DNA from: Brachyspira hampsonii 30446
GTDB taxonomy: Bacteria; Spirochaetota; Brachyspiria; Brachyspirales; Brachyspiraceae
Length of the DNA: 64,000 nucleotides
Direction of reading: 5' to 3'
Assembly: GCF_000316195.1 (NCBI RefSeq)
Contig: NZ_JH994111.1
Coordinates: 1,629,403-1,693,402 of the forward strand
The notes below the pieces were generated by a model. That model had not been told where the DNA came from, ran no database searches, and saw only the letters and a program-made list of their open reading frames with translations. Position numbers and translations under genes: made by a program. Positions 8,650 through 18,069 of the stretch are shown here, piece by piece (position 1 is the stretch's first letter; every line of letters starts with the position of its first letter).

Positions 8650-10581
8650 TCATTTAGTAGTAAATATAGAATCATTCATTCTCTCCTTAGATTCTTTTTT
8701 GAGTTTCTCTATAAACTCATTTAAATCCATATCTTTAATTTCTTGCGAAGAACGAGTTCTAATAGACAATTTACCATTAGACACTTCTTCTGCTCCTATT
8801 ATAACTGTATACGGAGTTCTTTGCAAGCGGTATTTTTTAATCTTAGTACCTAAATTCTCATTTCCTTCATCCACTTCTACTCTAAAACCTGCATCTTTTA
8901 ATGCCTTAGCAACTTCATTAACTCTGTCAATCTGAGATTTTTCATCAAGAACATTAACAACAGCCACTTGTAAAGGTGAAAGCCATAATGGGAACTTACC
9001 ATTATAATGCTCAACTAATATACCTATAAAACGCTCCATAGATCCAAGTATTGCTCTGTGAAGCATTACAGGAGTATGTTTTCTGCCGTCTTTACCTTCA
9101 TAGCTTATTTCAAATCTCATAGGAAGTGAAAAGTCAACTTGTAAAGTACCGCACTGCCAATTTCTGTCAAGAACATCTTTAATATTAAAATCTATTTTAG
9201 GACCATAAAAAGCTCCATCTCCTTCATTAATTTTGTACTTTATACCAAGTTTATCCAAAGCATTAATTAATGATTTAGTAGCAAGCTCCCAAATCTCATC
9301 GCTTCCGATTGATTTGGCTGGTCTAGTAGAAACAAATATTTCATAGTTCTCGAAACCGAAGTCTTTATATACAGATAAATAATATTCAATAGTATTAATA
9401 ATTTCATCGCCTAGCTGCTCTTCTGTACAGAATATATGGGCATCATCTTGAGTGAATGCTCTAACTCTAAAAAGTCCATGCAAAGCTCCGGAAAGCTCAT
9501 GCCTGTGAACAAAACCTAATTCAGCAACTCTTAAAGGCAAATCTCTATAGCTATGTATATTAGAATTATAAACAATCAAACCGCCGGGACAGTTCATAGG
9601 TTTTACAGCGTATTTAGTTTCATCAATCTCTGTAAAATACATATTTTCTTTATAATTATCCCAGTGTCCGCTTCTATGCCATAACTCTTCATTAAGTATA
9701 GCAGGAGTTTTTATTTCAACATATCCGCGTTTATCATTTTCATTTCTTATATAAGATTCTACAGCTTTATAAATAACCATTCCCCTAGGATGCCAGAAAG
9801 GAAAACCAGGTCCTTCCTCATGAAAACTAAATAAATTAAGTTCTTTACCTAATTTTCTATGATCTCTTTCTTTAGCTTCTTTGAGTTTTTTAAGGTATTT
9901 GTCTAAAGCTTCTTTACTTTCAAATGCTGTTCCATATATACGAGAAAGCATTTTATTATTAGAATCCCCTCTCCAATAACTTCCAGCTACAGACATAAGT
10001 TTATATGATTTTATATATCCTGTAGAAGGAACATGAGGACCGCGGCAAAGATCTATAAAATCGCCCTGTTCATAAAAAGATACTGTATCAGCATCTATAC
10101 CTTCTATAATTTCAACTTTATAAGGTTCATTAGCTTTTTTGAAATACTCTATAGCCTCATTTTTATTCATTACTTTTCTTACTACAGGTATATTTTCTTT
10201 GATGATTTTTTTCATTTCATCTTCTATTTTTGGAAGATCCTCTTCTGTAAAAGGTTTTTCTGCATCAAAGTCATAGTAAAACCCATCTTTAATAGCAGGT
10301 CCTATAGTAACCTGAGTATTAGGATAAAGTCTTCTAACAGCCTGAGCCATTAAGTGGCTTGTAGAGTGTCTTAAAACTTCAAGTCCTTCATCGGTGGTTG
10401 TAAGTATCAATTCTAAATCGCCGTCTGTTTCAGGCGTATATGTAAGGTCAACTTCTTTTCCATTAAACTTAGCAGCTATTGCATCTTTGGAATCTTTTTT
10501 AGCATTTTGTTTAAGGAAGTCTAGTAAAGACTCTCCATTGGACAAATCATAAGACTGTCCCGAATAATTAATTTTTGACAT
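8650..10581 (-). CDS. thrS: Threonine--tRNA ligase
   Basis: Class II synthetase of 643 residues. An N-terminal TGS domain (MSKINYSGQSYDLSNG) is followed by an editing domain with HSTSHLMAQAVRR near residue 90. The catalytic core has MNCPGG, HRHELSGALHG and MLHRAILGS carrying the zinc and active-site residues. It ends in an HGTP anticodon-binding domain (SPLQVAVVNV). I start it at 10581, where AGAGGTG precedes ATG by five bases and the TGS domain begins; the longer frame adds 18 unsupported residues. It is first gene of the operon with infC, rpmI and rplT. No T-box leader is seen. Confidence 0.97.
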   Translation of the reverse strand: MSKINYSGQSYDLSNGESLLDFLKQNAKKDSKDAIAAKFNGKEVDLTYTPETDGDLELILTTTDEGLEVLRHSTSHLMAQAVRRLYPNTQVTIGPAIKDGFYYDFDAEKPFTEEDLPKIEDEMKKIIKENIPVVRKVMNKNEAIEYFKKANEPYKVEIIEGIDADTVSFYEQGDFIDLCRGPHVPSTGYIKSYKLMSVAGSYWRGDSNNKMLSRIYGTAFESKEALDKYLKKLKEAKERDHRKLGKELNLFSFHEEGPGFPFWHPRGMVIYKAVESYIRNENDKRGYVEIKTPAILNEELWHRSGHWDNYKENMYFTEIDETKYAVKPMNCPGGLIVYNSNIHSYRDLPLRVAELGFVHRHELSGALHGLFRVRAFTQDDAHIFCTEEQLGDEIINTIEYYLSVYKDFGFENYEIFVSTRPAKSIGSDEIWELATKSLINALDKLGIKYKINEGDGAFYGPKIDFNIKDVLDRNWQCGTLQVDFSLPMRFEISYEGKDGRKHTPVMLHRAILGSMERFIGILVEHYNGKFPLWLSPLQVAVVNVLDEKSQIDRVNEVAKALKDAGFRVEVDEGNENLGTKIKKYRLQRTPYTVIIGAEEVSNGKLSIRTRSSQEIKDMDLNEFIEKLKKESKERMNDSIFTTK

Positions 10582-10961
10582 TATAACACCTCTTGAATTG
10601 ATACTTGTATTTGCATTTAATAAAAACTTATGCAAATATTTTGAAACATTATAACATATATATAAACAATAGTCAACAAATCATATAAAGCAATTAATAA
10701 AATTATACAAAAATAATAAAAATTAATAATAGACTTTTTTAAACTGAGTTAATCAAAGTCTGCTATATTTAATTTTTTATTTGCATAATTGTAATGCAGA
10801 ATTATATATCTATCATCAGAAATAATACAAAACTCCTAAAAAATTCTCATTTTTATATACAATAAATAATTAATTAAAAAACATATAAAACATTAAAATA
10901 ATTAATAAACCTGAAAATATTTTTCAATATCTTTTGGACCAAATCTAATATACATTTCATA

Positions 10962-10989
10962 TTGACTTTCGAAATATCTTCAATATACT
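10962..10989 (+). promoter_or_regulatory. Sigma-70-type promoter for the chemoreceptor gene
   Basis: TTGACT and TATACT are separated by 16 bp, 41 bp before the start codon at 11031. The remaining thrS-chemoreceptor gap (10582-10961) is AT-rich; I see only a weak inverted repeat (AGACTTT ... AAAGTCT near 10733-10765) in it. Confidence 0.6.
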
Positions 10990-11030
10990 AAATTTAATAA
11001 AAAATACTAAATCATAATCAAGGAAATTCT

Positions 11031-12866
11031 ATGTTCAGCAGCCTAAAAGTACGAATACCATTAATAATTATCTCAACTATAACTATCATGCTGATAGGAT
11101 TATTATTTACATTAATAAATCTATTCTCAAAATCAATAACCAATATTGCTATAAACGGTTTTGAAAATACATCAGAAGGATATGCAAAAAGTCTGGATAA
11201 TTGGTTTTCTGATAAGAAATCTAAACTAAAAATGTATTCAAGAAATAAAGCTGTAATTAATTATTTATTAAATCCTACAGAAGAAAATAAAAATACTGCT
11301 TATAATGAACTTCAATATGAATTTGATAAAGATATATATAATGATTTTGGTATTTTAGATTTAAATGGAAATACATTAATATCAATAAATAATTCAAATA
11401 TAAAAGATAACAATGCTTTAAATAATCTTAAAAATAATAATTATGATTTTGCAATAACAGAAAATATAATGATGAATGATTCATCTTCACCTTATATGAT
11501 AATATATTCAGGAATAAAAAGCGATACTGGAAGCATTCTAGGAGTTTTTGCAGTATCTATAAAATGGGATTACTTTAATAAAAACAATTTTGAAAATGCA
11601 GCAAATATTGGAACATCAGCAAGACTATTTTTAATGAATGAATACGATAAAATAATAGCACATAAAGATCCTAGCAGAATAGGAAACGATGTAGGTAAAG
11701 AAATAAGAAAAGAAAATAGAGGAAATATGACAAAAGGAAGCATTAGATATACAAGTATAACAACTGGCTCAAAAACTGTAGCAGCATTCAATAAATTATC
11801 TGAAGTTCCTTTTATATCTACAATAAGCGTAAATGAATCTGAATTTAATTCTCCTGTAAAAACAATAACTTATATATCAATAATCATTACAATTATAATA
11901 CTAATCATAACATCATTGATAATAGTATATTATATAACCACAAGAATAACAAATGTATTGAAGGAATTATCCAATTCAATTTTAAGTTTTAGTTCAGGAA
12001 ATTTATCATCAGAAGTACCATCTTTTATATTATCAAAAAAATATAAAAACAATGAAATTGGAAAGATGTCTAATGATTTTTATAATATGCAAAACAAACT
12101 TATAGATATATTAAAAGGTATTAACAGCATATCAGAAGAAATATCTAATAAATCTTCATCTATTTATAGAGAAAATGAAAATTTATTTAAAAGAGTAGAA
12201 GAAGAAGCAGCCAGTTTAGAAGAAACAGCTTCTTCTATGGAGGAGTTTGCTTCAGGAATAAAAAATTCCACTCAAAGATCTTCAGATGTATCAAATATAA
12301 TGTCTGATATACAAGAATCCTTAGAATATGCAGTAGATATTGTTAATGAAACTTCAGAAAATATTGAAACAGTTAATGAGGCTAGCAACAAAATAAAAAA
12401 TATTACAAAGATGATAGAAGATATATCATTTCAAACTAATATACTTGCTTTAAATGCTGCAGTTGAAGCTGCAAGAGCAGGAGAGCAAGGAAGAGGCTTT
12501 GCTGTTGTTGCTTCAGAAGTAAGAAATCTAGCACAAAACTCACAGTCATCTGTAAAAGAAATTACAAGCTTAATAGATGATTCTGTAGAAAAAATAAATA
12601 AAGCTACAGATTCTGTTAGAGAATCAAAAGAAATATTTTCTCAGCTCGAAGAAAAAATAAGAAATACTGTAAAACTTATACTTGATATAACTTCAACTAT
12701 GCAGGAACAAAGTATAGGTGTTGAACAGGTTAATAAAGCAATTTATAATATGGATATTAATACTCAGAAAAATGCCTCATTAGCAAATGAAACTTCAAAT
12801 TTATCCAGCGAATTGCTAGTAAAATCTGAAGAATTAAATGAAAAAATAAGTTTCTTTAAATTTTAA
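11031..12866 (+). CDS. Methyl-accepting chemotaxis protein
   Basis: A 611-residue transmembrane chemoreceptor that signals to CheA/CheW at the cell poles. Layout: transmembrane helix ~12-33; a ~240-residue periplasmic sensor domain of Cache type ([30 protein letters not shown]); second helix ~278-303; a HAMP-like linker; and a cytoplasmic coiled coil. The hairpin tip ([20 protein letters not shown] through [13 protein letters not shown]) is at ~466-505. It is monocistronic with its own promoter and a GGAAATTCT ribosome site. The ligand cannot be predicted; Cache domains often bind amino acids or carboxylates. Confidence 0.95.
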   Translation: MFSSLKVRIPLIIISTITIMLIGLLFTLINLFSKSITNIAINGFENTSEGYAKSLDNWFSDKKSKLKMYSRNKAVINYLLNPTEENKNTAYNELQYEFDKDIYNDFGILDLNGNTLISINNSNIKDNNALNNLKNNNYDFAITENIMMNDSSSPYMIIYSGIKSDTGSILGVFAVSIKWDYFNKNNFENAANIGTSARLFLMNEYDKIIAHKDPSRIGNDVGKEIRKENRGNMTKGSIRYTSITTGSKTVAAFNKLSEVPFISTISVNESEFNSPVKTITYISIIITIIILIITSLIIVYYITTRITNVLKELSNSILSFSSGNLSSEVPSFILSKKYKNNEIGKMSNDFYNMQNKLIDILKGINSISEEISNKSSSIYRENENLFKRVEEEAASLEETASSMEEFASGIKNSTQRSSDVSNIMSDIQESLEYAVDIVNETSENIETVNEASNKIKNITKMIEDISFQTNILALNAAVEAARAGEQGRGFAVVASEVRNLAQNSQSSVKEITSLIDDSVEKINKATDSVRESKEIFSQLEEKIRNTVKLILDITSTMQEQSIGVEQVNKAIYNMDINTQKNASLANETSNLSSELLVKSEELNEKISFFKF

Positions 12867-12898
12867 TTTATACTATATATAAAAAATAAGTATTTTTA

Positions 12899-12927
12899 TT
12901 GAAAAAATATTATTTTTACTATATTAT
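12899..12927 (+). promoter_or_regulatory. Promoter for the class II aldolase gene
   Basis: TTGAAA and TATTAT are separated by 17 bp, placing transcription start near 12934 and giving a leader of about 60 bases before the aldolase start at 12996. Confidence 0.45.
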
Positions 12928-12995
12928 TAATAAAGTATTTTTGATATCTTTTAATAAATAGAAATTAAGAATTAAAAAAGAATAAGGAGAAAAAT

Positions 12996-13958
12996 ATGGT
13001 TAAATTCTCAGATTTGGGTCTTGTTAATAGCAGAGACCTTTTTAAAAAAGCTATAAGCGGCGGTTATGCAATACCTGCATTTAACTTTAACAATATGGAA
13101 CAACTTCAAGCTATAGTTCAGGCTTGTGTAGAAACTAAAAGCCCTGTTATAATTCAGGTTTCTTCAGGTGCTAGAAAATATGCTAATCAAACCCTTTTAA
13201 GATATATGGCTCAAGGTGCCGTTGAATATGCTAAAGAATTAGGAGTTAATGTTCCTATAGTTTTACACTTGGATCATGGCGACAGTTTAGAACTTTGCAA
13301 AAGCTGTATTGAATATGGTTTCTCATCTGTTATGATAGACGGAAGCCATTATGATTACAATAAAAATGTAGAGCTTACAAGAAGTGTTGTTGAGTATGCT
13401 CATAAATATGATGTTACTGTTGAAGGCGAATTGGGAGTTCTTGCTGGTGTTGAAGATGATGTTTCTGCTGAACATCATACTTATACTCAGCCGGAAGAAG
13501 TAGAAGATTTCGTTAAAAAAACAGGCGTTGATTCTCTTGCTATTTCTATAGGTACTAGTCATGGTGCTTATAAATTCAAACCTGGTCAAAATCCAGAAAT
13601 AAGATTAGATATTCTTAAAGAAATTGAGAAAAAAATTCCTGGCTTCCCTATCGTTTTACATGGTTCTTCAAGCGTACCTCAGGAATATGTTAAAATGATT
13701 AATGAATACGGCGGTAAATTAGATGATGCTATAGGTATTCCAGAAGAACAATTAAGAGAAGCTTCAAAAAGTGCAGTTTGTAAAATCAATATTGACAGCG
13801 ATTCAAGACTTGCTATGACTGCAGCTATTAGAAAAGTATTCCATGACAATCCTAAAGAATTCGATCCTAGAAAATATTTAGGACCTGCTCGTGATGAAAT
13901 GAAAAAACTATACATGCATAAAATTAATAATGTATTAGGTTCTAACGGCAAAATATAA
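12996..13958 (+). CDS. fba: Class II fructose-bisphosphate aldolase
   Basis: Zinc-dependent aldolase of glycolysis and gluconeogenesis, splitting fructose 1,6-bisphosphate into two triose phosphates. 320 residues. The N-terminus GGYAIPAFNFNNMEQLQAIV, zinc/active-site HLDHGD near residues 90-95, VMIDGSHYDYNKN, and the phosphate-binding VLHGSSSVP region are all present. AAGGAG lies close before the ATG. Codons are biased to GCT and GTT relative to neighbours, consistent with high expression. A 30-residue basic peptide gene follows within 43 bp and probably shares its transcript. The same fold also serves tagatose-bisphosphate aldolase, but with no tagatose genes nearby fructose bisphosphate is more likely. 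Confidence 0.93.
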   Translation: MVKFSDLGLVNSRDLFKKAISGGYAIPAFNFNNMEQLQAIVQACVETKSPVIIQVSSGARKYANQTLLRYMAQGAVEYAKELGVNVPIVLHLDHGDSLELCKSCIEYGFSSVMIDGSHYDYNKNVELTRSVVEYAHKYDVTVEGELGVLAGVEDDVSAEHHTYTQPEEVEDFVKKTGVDSLAISIGTSHGAYKFKPGQNPEIRLDILKEIEKKIPGFPIVLHGSSSVPQEYVKMINEYGGKLDDAIGIPEEQLREASKSAVCKINIDSDSRLAMTAAIRKVFHDNPKEFDPRKYLGPARDEMKKLYMHKINNVLGSNGKI

Positions 13959-14000
13959 TTTTAATAATTTATACAATAAAAAAATTAATAAGGAGATAAC

Positions 14001-14093
14001 ATGGGAAAACAGCATAGAAAAGTAGTTAAACGCAAAAGAGCTTTAAGAAGAATTAGAAGAAAAAAAGATGCTCTAAACGCTAAAACTAAATAA
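14001..14093 (+). CDS. 30-residue highly basic peptide, probable ribosome-associated protein
   Basis: The short frame reads MGKQHRKVVKRKRALRR and then a further basic stretch ending in NAKTK; over half the residues are Lys or Arg. An ideal ribosome site (AAGGAG, 5-6 bases before ATG) and a strong terminator right behind it argue for a real, well-expressed gene. Composition and size resemble small basic ribosomal proteins such as the bTHX or AURKAIP1/COX24-like groups, but I cannot assign it to one. It lies directly downstream of fba. Confidence 0.7.
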   Translation: MGKQHRKVVKRKRALRRIRRKKDALNAKTK

Positions 14094-14127
14094 TTATTAA
14101 CTTAATAATTATTAACAATAAATATTC

Positions 14128-14163
14128 AAGGGCATGAGTTCAGTCTTATGCCCTTAATTTTTT
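14128..14163 (+). terminator. Terminator after fba and the small basic peptide gene
   Basis: AAGGGCAT pairs with ATGCCCTT, with AG/CT extending the stem, around a TTCAGT loop. It is followed by AATTTTTT. A classic rho-independent terminator 35 bp after the peptide stop. Confidence 0.88.
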
Positions 14164-14196
14164 AACAAAATATATATATAATTAAAAGGAATAAAA

Positions 14197-15096
14197 ATGA
14201 AAAAGTATATATTAATAATATCATTATTTATTATGCTTATGTCATGCGAAAGACAAATTGGTAAATCTCCGCTTGCACTTCAAACAGATTTTGGAAGAAA
14301 GGACAATGCTGTTGCAAGTATATATGGCGTAGCTTTAACTGTAGATAAAGATTTAAAAGTTTATGACCTTACACATGAAATACCAGCATTTAATATATGG
14401 GAAGCTGCTTTGAGATTAGATCAAACTGCTAGATATTGGCCTGAAGGTACAGTATTTGTTAATGTTGTAGATCCCGGAGTTGGTACAGAAAGAAAGTCAG
14501 TTGTTATGAAAACTACTAATAACTATTATTTTGTAACTCCTGATAATGGTTCTTTAACTTTTGTTGCTGAAAGTTTAGGAATAGAAGAAGTGAGAGAAAT
14601 TGATGAAGCAGTAAACAGACTTACTAACTCTCAGGAATCATACACTTTTCATGGCAGAGATGTATATGTATATACAGGAGCAAGATTAGCCTCAAAACAA
14701 ATAACTTTTGAACAGGTTGGAAAATCATTAGGAACTAATATAACAAAAATAGATTATCAAAAGCCAAGATTTGAAAACGGTAAATTCTTTGCTAATATAC
14801 CTATACTAGATATTCAGTATGGAAATGTATGGTCTTCGCTTCCTCGTCAATTAATGCTTGATAATGGAGTACAGGTTGGAGATATTTTAAATGTTTCTAT
14901 ATACAATGAAGGAAATTTAATATGGAATGGTGATGTTAAACTTGTTAATACTTTCGGAGATGTAGCTGAAGGTGATAATATGGCATATTTCAATTCAGAA
15001 CTTAATTTCTCTGTTGCTGTTAATATGGGAAATTTCTCTGATAAGTATAAAGTTTACAGCGGACCTAATTGGAGTATGGAAATAATAAAAAAATAA
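14197..15096 (+). CDS. SAM hydroxide adenosyltransferase (DUF62) lipoprotein
   Basis: The family hydrolyses S-adenosylmethionine to adenosine and methionine (relatives are fluorinase and chlorinase). 299 residues. Family motifs are clear: LALQTDFGRKDN, YDLTHEIPAFNIW, VNVVDPGVGTERKS, FVTPDNGSL and TFHGRDVYVYTGA, so both the N-terminal catalytic and C-terminal barrel domains are present. Unusually, it begins with a lipoprotein signal (LFIMLMSCERQ), which predicts export and lipid anchoring of an enzyme that is normally cytoplasmic. Starts at an ATG after AAAGGA. Standalone, between two hairpin regions. Whether extracytoplasmic SAM is its substrate is unknown. Confidence 0.88.
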   Translation: MKKYILIISLFIMLMSCERQIGKSPLALQTDFGRKDNAVASIYGVALTVDKDLKVYDLTHEIPAFNIWEAALRLDQTARYWPEGTVFVNVVDPGVGTERKSVVMKTTNNYYFVTPDNGSLTFVAESLGIEEVREIDEAVNRLTNSQESYTFHGRDVYVYTGARLASKQITFEQVGKSLGTNITKIDYQKPRFENGKFFANIPILDIQYGNVWSSLPRQLMLDNGVQVGDILNVSIYNEGNLIWNGDVKLVNTFGDVAEGDNMAYFNSELNFSVAVNMGNFSDKYKVYSGPNWSMEIIKK

Positions 15097-15099
15097 TAT

Positions 15100-15203
15100 A
15101 TAGCTAAAGAACTATATTTTCTCAATCTATATATTTTATAAATATATTATCAACTTTTTTGTCGCTCAAAAAAGTTGAAAAAATGCACATACTACAGCTT
15201 AAT
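15100..15203. repeat. Partial copy of the repeat found at 15978-16084
   Basis: About 100 bp match the left part of the 299-bp element on the other side of the nuclease gene: the CTAAA(G/C)AA(C/A)TATATTTT(C/G)TCAA end, then ATTATCAACTTTTTTG, a short loop, and CAAAAAAGTTG. The similarity stops after ACTACAGCTT, so the right half is missing. The CAACTTTTTT/AAAAAAGTTG hairpin inside may also stop transcription from the preceding gene. Confidence 0.7.
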
Positions 15204-15220
15204 ATTTTAAGAAAATTGTG

Positions 15221-15250
15221 AGCGTCTGTTAAGTTTACTTGACAGACGCT
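15221..15250. repeat. Perfect hairpin upstream of the HNH nuclease gene
   Basis: AGCGTCTGT pairs with ACAGACGCT around a 12-base loop. No U-tract follows on either strand, so it is not an ordinary terminator. It lies 58 bp before the nuclease start; the GAAGGCACGCATAG stretch after it resembles the GTGCGTGCCTTTAGC core of the repeat at 3982-4256 in the opposite orientation. Confidence 0.6.
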
Positions 15251-15307
15251 TATGACGAAGGCACGCATAGCAGTGAACAATTTTTATTAGCAGCAATAGG
15301 AGCAACT

Positions 15308-15925
15308 ATGGCAAGAAGAAAAAAGAAAAAATCATCTCCTTTATTTATATTATTTATTTTATTAATAGCAGCAGGATACTATTATTATAATAATATATAC
15401 AATAAAAAAGAAATATCAAAAACAGAAAAGTCACAAAAAGAAACAGTTACAAGATACAACAGAGATGATTGGGGAGATTGGGAAGATGAGGATAATGACG
15501 GACTTAATACAAGGCATGAAGTATTAGCAAGGGAATCATTAGTAAAACCTGTAATATCAAATAATAGAGTAATATCCGGAAAATGGTATGACAAGTTCAC
15601 AGGAAAATATTTTACTAATGCCAGAGATTTAGATATAGATCATTTAGTGCCTTTAAAAAATGCTCATATAAGCGGTGCTAGTAATTGGAGCAAAGAAAAG
15701 AAAAATGAATATTATAATTATATGAAAAATGAAAATCACTTGATTGCAGTATCAAAAGGTGCAAATCGTTCAAAAGGCGATAAATCTCCTGTAGAATGGC
15801 TTCCTCCTAATGAAGAATATCAATGCGAATATGTAAGAGAATGGTATAAAATCAAAACAGATTGGGGACTTACAATAGAAGAGGGTTTTGATGAAGTGTC
15901 AAACAGAGTATGTAAAGGAAAATAA
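15308..15925 (+). CDS. Membrane-anchored HNH endonuclease (DUF1524-like)
   Basis: 205 residues. I start it at the ATG at 15308 because AGGAG lies five bases upstream; the longer frame's first 23 codons come from the repeat-derived leader. Residues 1-8 are basic (ARRKKKK), then one transmembrane helix (PLFILFILLIAAGYYYY), so the nuclease domain should lie outside the cytoplasmic membrane. The domain carries LDIDHLVPLKNAH, NHLIAVSKGANRSKGDKSP and VREWYKIKTDWG, the HNH layout of DUF1524/GmrSD-type nucleases. A role in DNA scavenging or competition is plausible but not shown. It sits alone between repeat elements. Confidence 0.85.
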   Translation: MARRKKKKSSPLFILFILLIAAGYYYYNNIYNKKEISKTEKSQKETVTRYNRDDWGDWEDEDNDGLNTRHEVLARESLVKPVISNNRVISGKWYDKFTGKYFTNARDLDIDHLVPLKNAHISGASNWSKEKKNEYYNYMKNENHLIAVSKGANRSKGDKSPVEWLPPNEEYQCEYVREWYKIKTDWGLTIEEGFDEVSNRVCKGK

Positions 15926-15974
15926 TTTTTTATTAATATAATTTTTTAAACTTTACTATAAAATAGTTTGAAGT

Positions 15975-16273
15975 GTTTATACCTAAACAAATATATTTTG
16001 TCAATTTATTTATTTTTATAAATGTATTATCAACTTTTTTGCCGCACAAAAAAGTTGCAAAAAACGCAATTACTATAACTTTATATTAAACATATACTTA
16101 TTAAATATAGGATATAACCTAAATTTAGACTATAAATGCAGTTCTTTTGGTTCTTTTATACCAATACCGAAAGGTACCTACTCGGTAAAAGAGCTGGGGG
16201 CGGGGCAAAGCCCTGCAAATATTTCAATTTACAAAATTCATTTTTGACAAAATATAGTTGTTTAGGTATATAC
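15975..16273. mobile_element. 299-bp MITE-like element with 30-bp terminal inverted repeats
   Basis: The left end 15975-16004 (GTTTATACCTAAACAA onward) and right end 16244-16273 match as inverted repeats at 28 of 30 positions. Inside are the CAACTTTTTT/AAAAAAGTTG hairpin, a GC-richer patch (GCTGGGGGCGGGGCAAAGCCC), and TGCAGTTCTTTTGGTTC, which matches the reverse complement of the core of the element at 63578-63786. No protein is encoded; the short open frame at 16136-16333 is repeat sequence. I see no clear target-site duplication. The rest of 15926-16353 is AT-rich with nothing else seen. Confidence 0.78.
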
Positions 16274-16353
16274 TCAATAACTTGTATATGCTTATCAAAT
16301 AACAGTATTAAAAAAAATCATACTCATACATAATTGTATCAAAAACTGATAAT

Positions 16354-18009
16354 TTATTTATTATAGTCTTCTATAAGCTGTTCAAAAAATCCTTTTGCAA
16401 TATCAATAAGTTTTACTCTGCTTGTTTGATTAAATTTTTGTGCATCTGATTTATAATTATAATAATACTCTTCATTGTATGCTTCTGAAAAATTAGTAGC
16501 TGATGCTGATATAAGATTAGATTTACCCGTAGAAAATTTATCTAAATATAATTCATTATTTTCTATAATAAATGTGTAATAATATGTTTTACCGCTATCA
16601 TACTGTTCTGCTGTAATATAATTTCCTGATACAGCAATATTAAAATCGCTTAAATATGTATATTCATAAAATGTATCTTGTAAAGGATAAAACCCTGATA
16701 CAAATGAAGCTTTATTATCCTCTTTTTTCCATATAGTTATATAATGAAAATATTTATCTTCCTCATTTGTAAAATCATCAGGATAATCTATATATTCCTG
16801 ATTTAATATAGGAGATGATATAAACATATATTTATTATTAGTATCAGATTTAACAATAGACTCAGAAGTTGGTTCATAATAAAAATAAGTATTAGCTAAT
16901 TTAAAATTTTGAGCTGTTTTATTTAATATTTTTACAATCAAATCATAATAATTATTTCCTGTAATAACAGTACCATTCAAATTTGTATGACTTAAAACAG
17001 GAAAGTTATTTATTATTTCATCTCTTTCATCGCTATAATAACTATAATAATTCCAAATGTTTTCTAATTCTTGATTGTCTTGAAAACAATTAATATTAAC
17101 ATCAGCATTTTTTTCCAATAAATAATCAGCAATATCATAATTTTCTAAAAATGCACTATACATTAAAGGAGTTCCTATAGAACCATCCCTCATTCTATTT
17201 AGAGAATTAATATCTGCACCAAGATCCAGAAAATATTTTACTAAATCAATATCCTGATTATATATGGAAGTAAATAATAAATCACTTTGTAAGTTATAAT
17301 CAACTTTTTCAAAATTATAATCATATAATATATCAAGCATTTTTTTAATAATATCCGAATCACCATTATTAACCATTAAGTCATATACATCTTTATAGTC
17401 AAAATATATTCCAGAGTCTATCAAATAATAAACAATATCTGAATATTCTTTACTGCCAATATGATCATAATATGTTTTTTTAAGATAATAATAATAAGAT
17501 AATGTTTTAAATATTTTTTTACTTGATAAATCAATGCCATGCTCTACAATCCATTTTATTAAATCATAATAAACAATAGAGTCTGTACTGTATTTTATAG
17601 CAAGCATTAATGCATTATTACCATCTTCATCTTCAGCATTTATAGTCTTTATAAGTAAATCTCTTATAGGCTTTAATTTTTCTTTTTCTTTTTTTATTAA
17701 CTCTCCATTTTCTTTATCATTTACATACTCCCCTAATAATTTATTAACTCTAAATAAAAGTATCTTATCAAGTTCTTCTTCTGTATAAGATTTTATAGGG
17801 TATATATTTTTTCTTACTATAACATCATTTTTATTATTAACATTATTAGTAACTATATTATTTTGATTTGTAATAATTGTATTCGTATTTTGTGCTAATG
17901 CATTTGAATTAGTATTAATATTAGAGTTTATATTGTTTTCTTTCTTTTCTTCACTATTAGAACAGCTCATTAAAACAATTAAACTTATTATAATTGCTGC
18001 AAATTTCAT
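16354..18009 (-). CDS. Ankyrin-repeat lipoprotein
   Basis: 551 residues from the ATG at 18009; the longer frame would start at a TTG ahead of the signal peptide. MKFAAIIISLIVLMSCSNS is a lipoprotein signal with lipobox LMSC. An N/T-rich linker (~25-60) follows, then ankyrin-type repeats (DEDGNNALMLAIKYS near 130; LVKYFLDLGADINSLNR and IADYLLEKNADVNIN near 270-310). The C-terminal ~230 residues match nothing I know (KTYYYTFIIENNELYLDK). It is probably exposed on an outer or periplasmic membrane face, where the ankyrin part could bind proteins. Confidence 0.8.
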   Translation of the reverse strand: MKFAAIIISLIVLMSCSNSEEKKENNINSNINTNSNALAQNTNTIITNQNNIVTNNVNNKNDVIVRKNIYPIKSYTEEELDKILLFRVNKLLGEYVNDKENGELIKKEKEKLKPIRDLLIKTINAEDEDGNNALMLAIKYSTDSIVYYDLIKWIVEHGIDLSSKKIFKTLSYYYYLKKTYYDHIGSKEYSDIVYYLIDSGIYFDYKDVYDLMVNNGDSDIIKKMLDILYDYNFEKVDYNLQSDLLFTSIYNQDIDLVKYFLDLGADINSLNRMRDGSIGTPLMYSAFLENYDIADYLLEKNADVNINCFQDNQELENIWNYYSYYSDERDEIINNFPVLSHTNLNGTVITGNNYYDLIVKILNKTAQNFKLANTYFYYEPTSESIVKSDTNNKYMFISSPILNQEYIDYPDDFTNEEDKYFHYITIWKKEDNKASFVSGFYPLQDTFYEYTYLSDFNIAVSGNYITAEQYDSGKTYYYTFIIENNELYLDKFSTGKSNLISASATNFSEAYNEEYYYNYKSDAQKFNQTSRVKLIDIAKGFFEQLIEDYNK

Positions 18010-18069
18010 AATAACTACCCCATCTATAAAATCTGTCAAAGTATATATTATAATACTTTTATTGTAAAT

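Noticed and set aside
8637-8652. AUU-type rare start codon for infC
   Set aside because: A normal ATG with GAGGT at proper spacing is present.
10582-11030. Possible T-box or riboswitch upstream of thrS
   Set aside because: No T-box sequence, specifier stem or antiterminator is visible; only a weak 7-bp inverted repeat.
16136-16333. 65-residue open frame
   Set aside because: It lies inside the 299-bp repeat element, has no ribosome site and covers the GC-rich core that recurs elsewhere as non-coding repeat.
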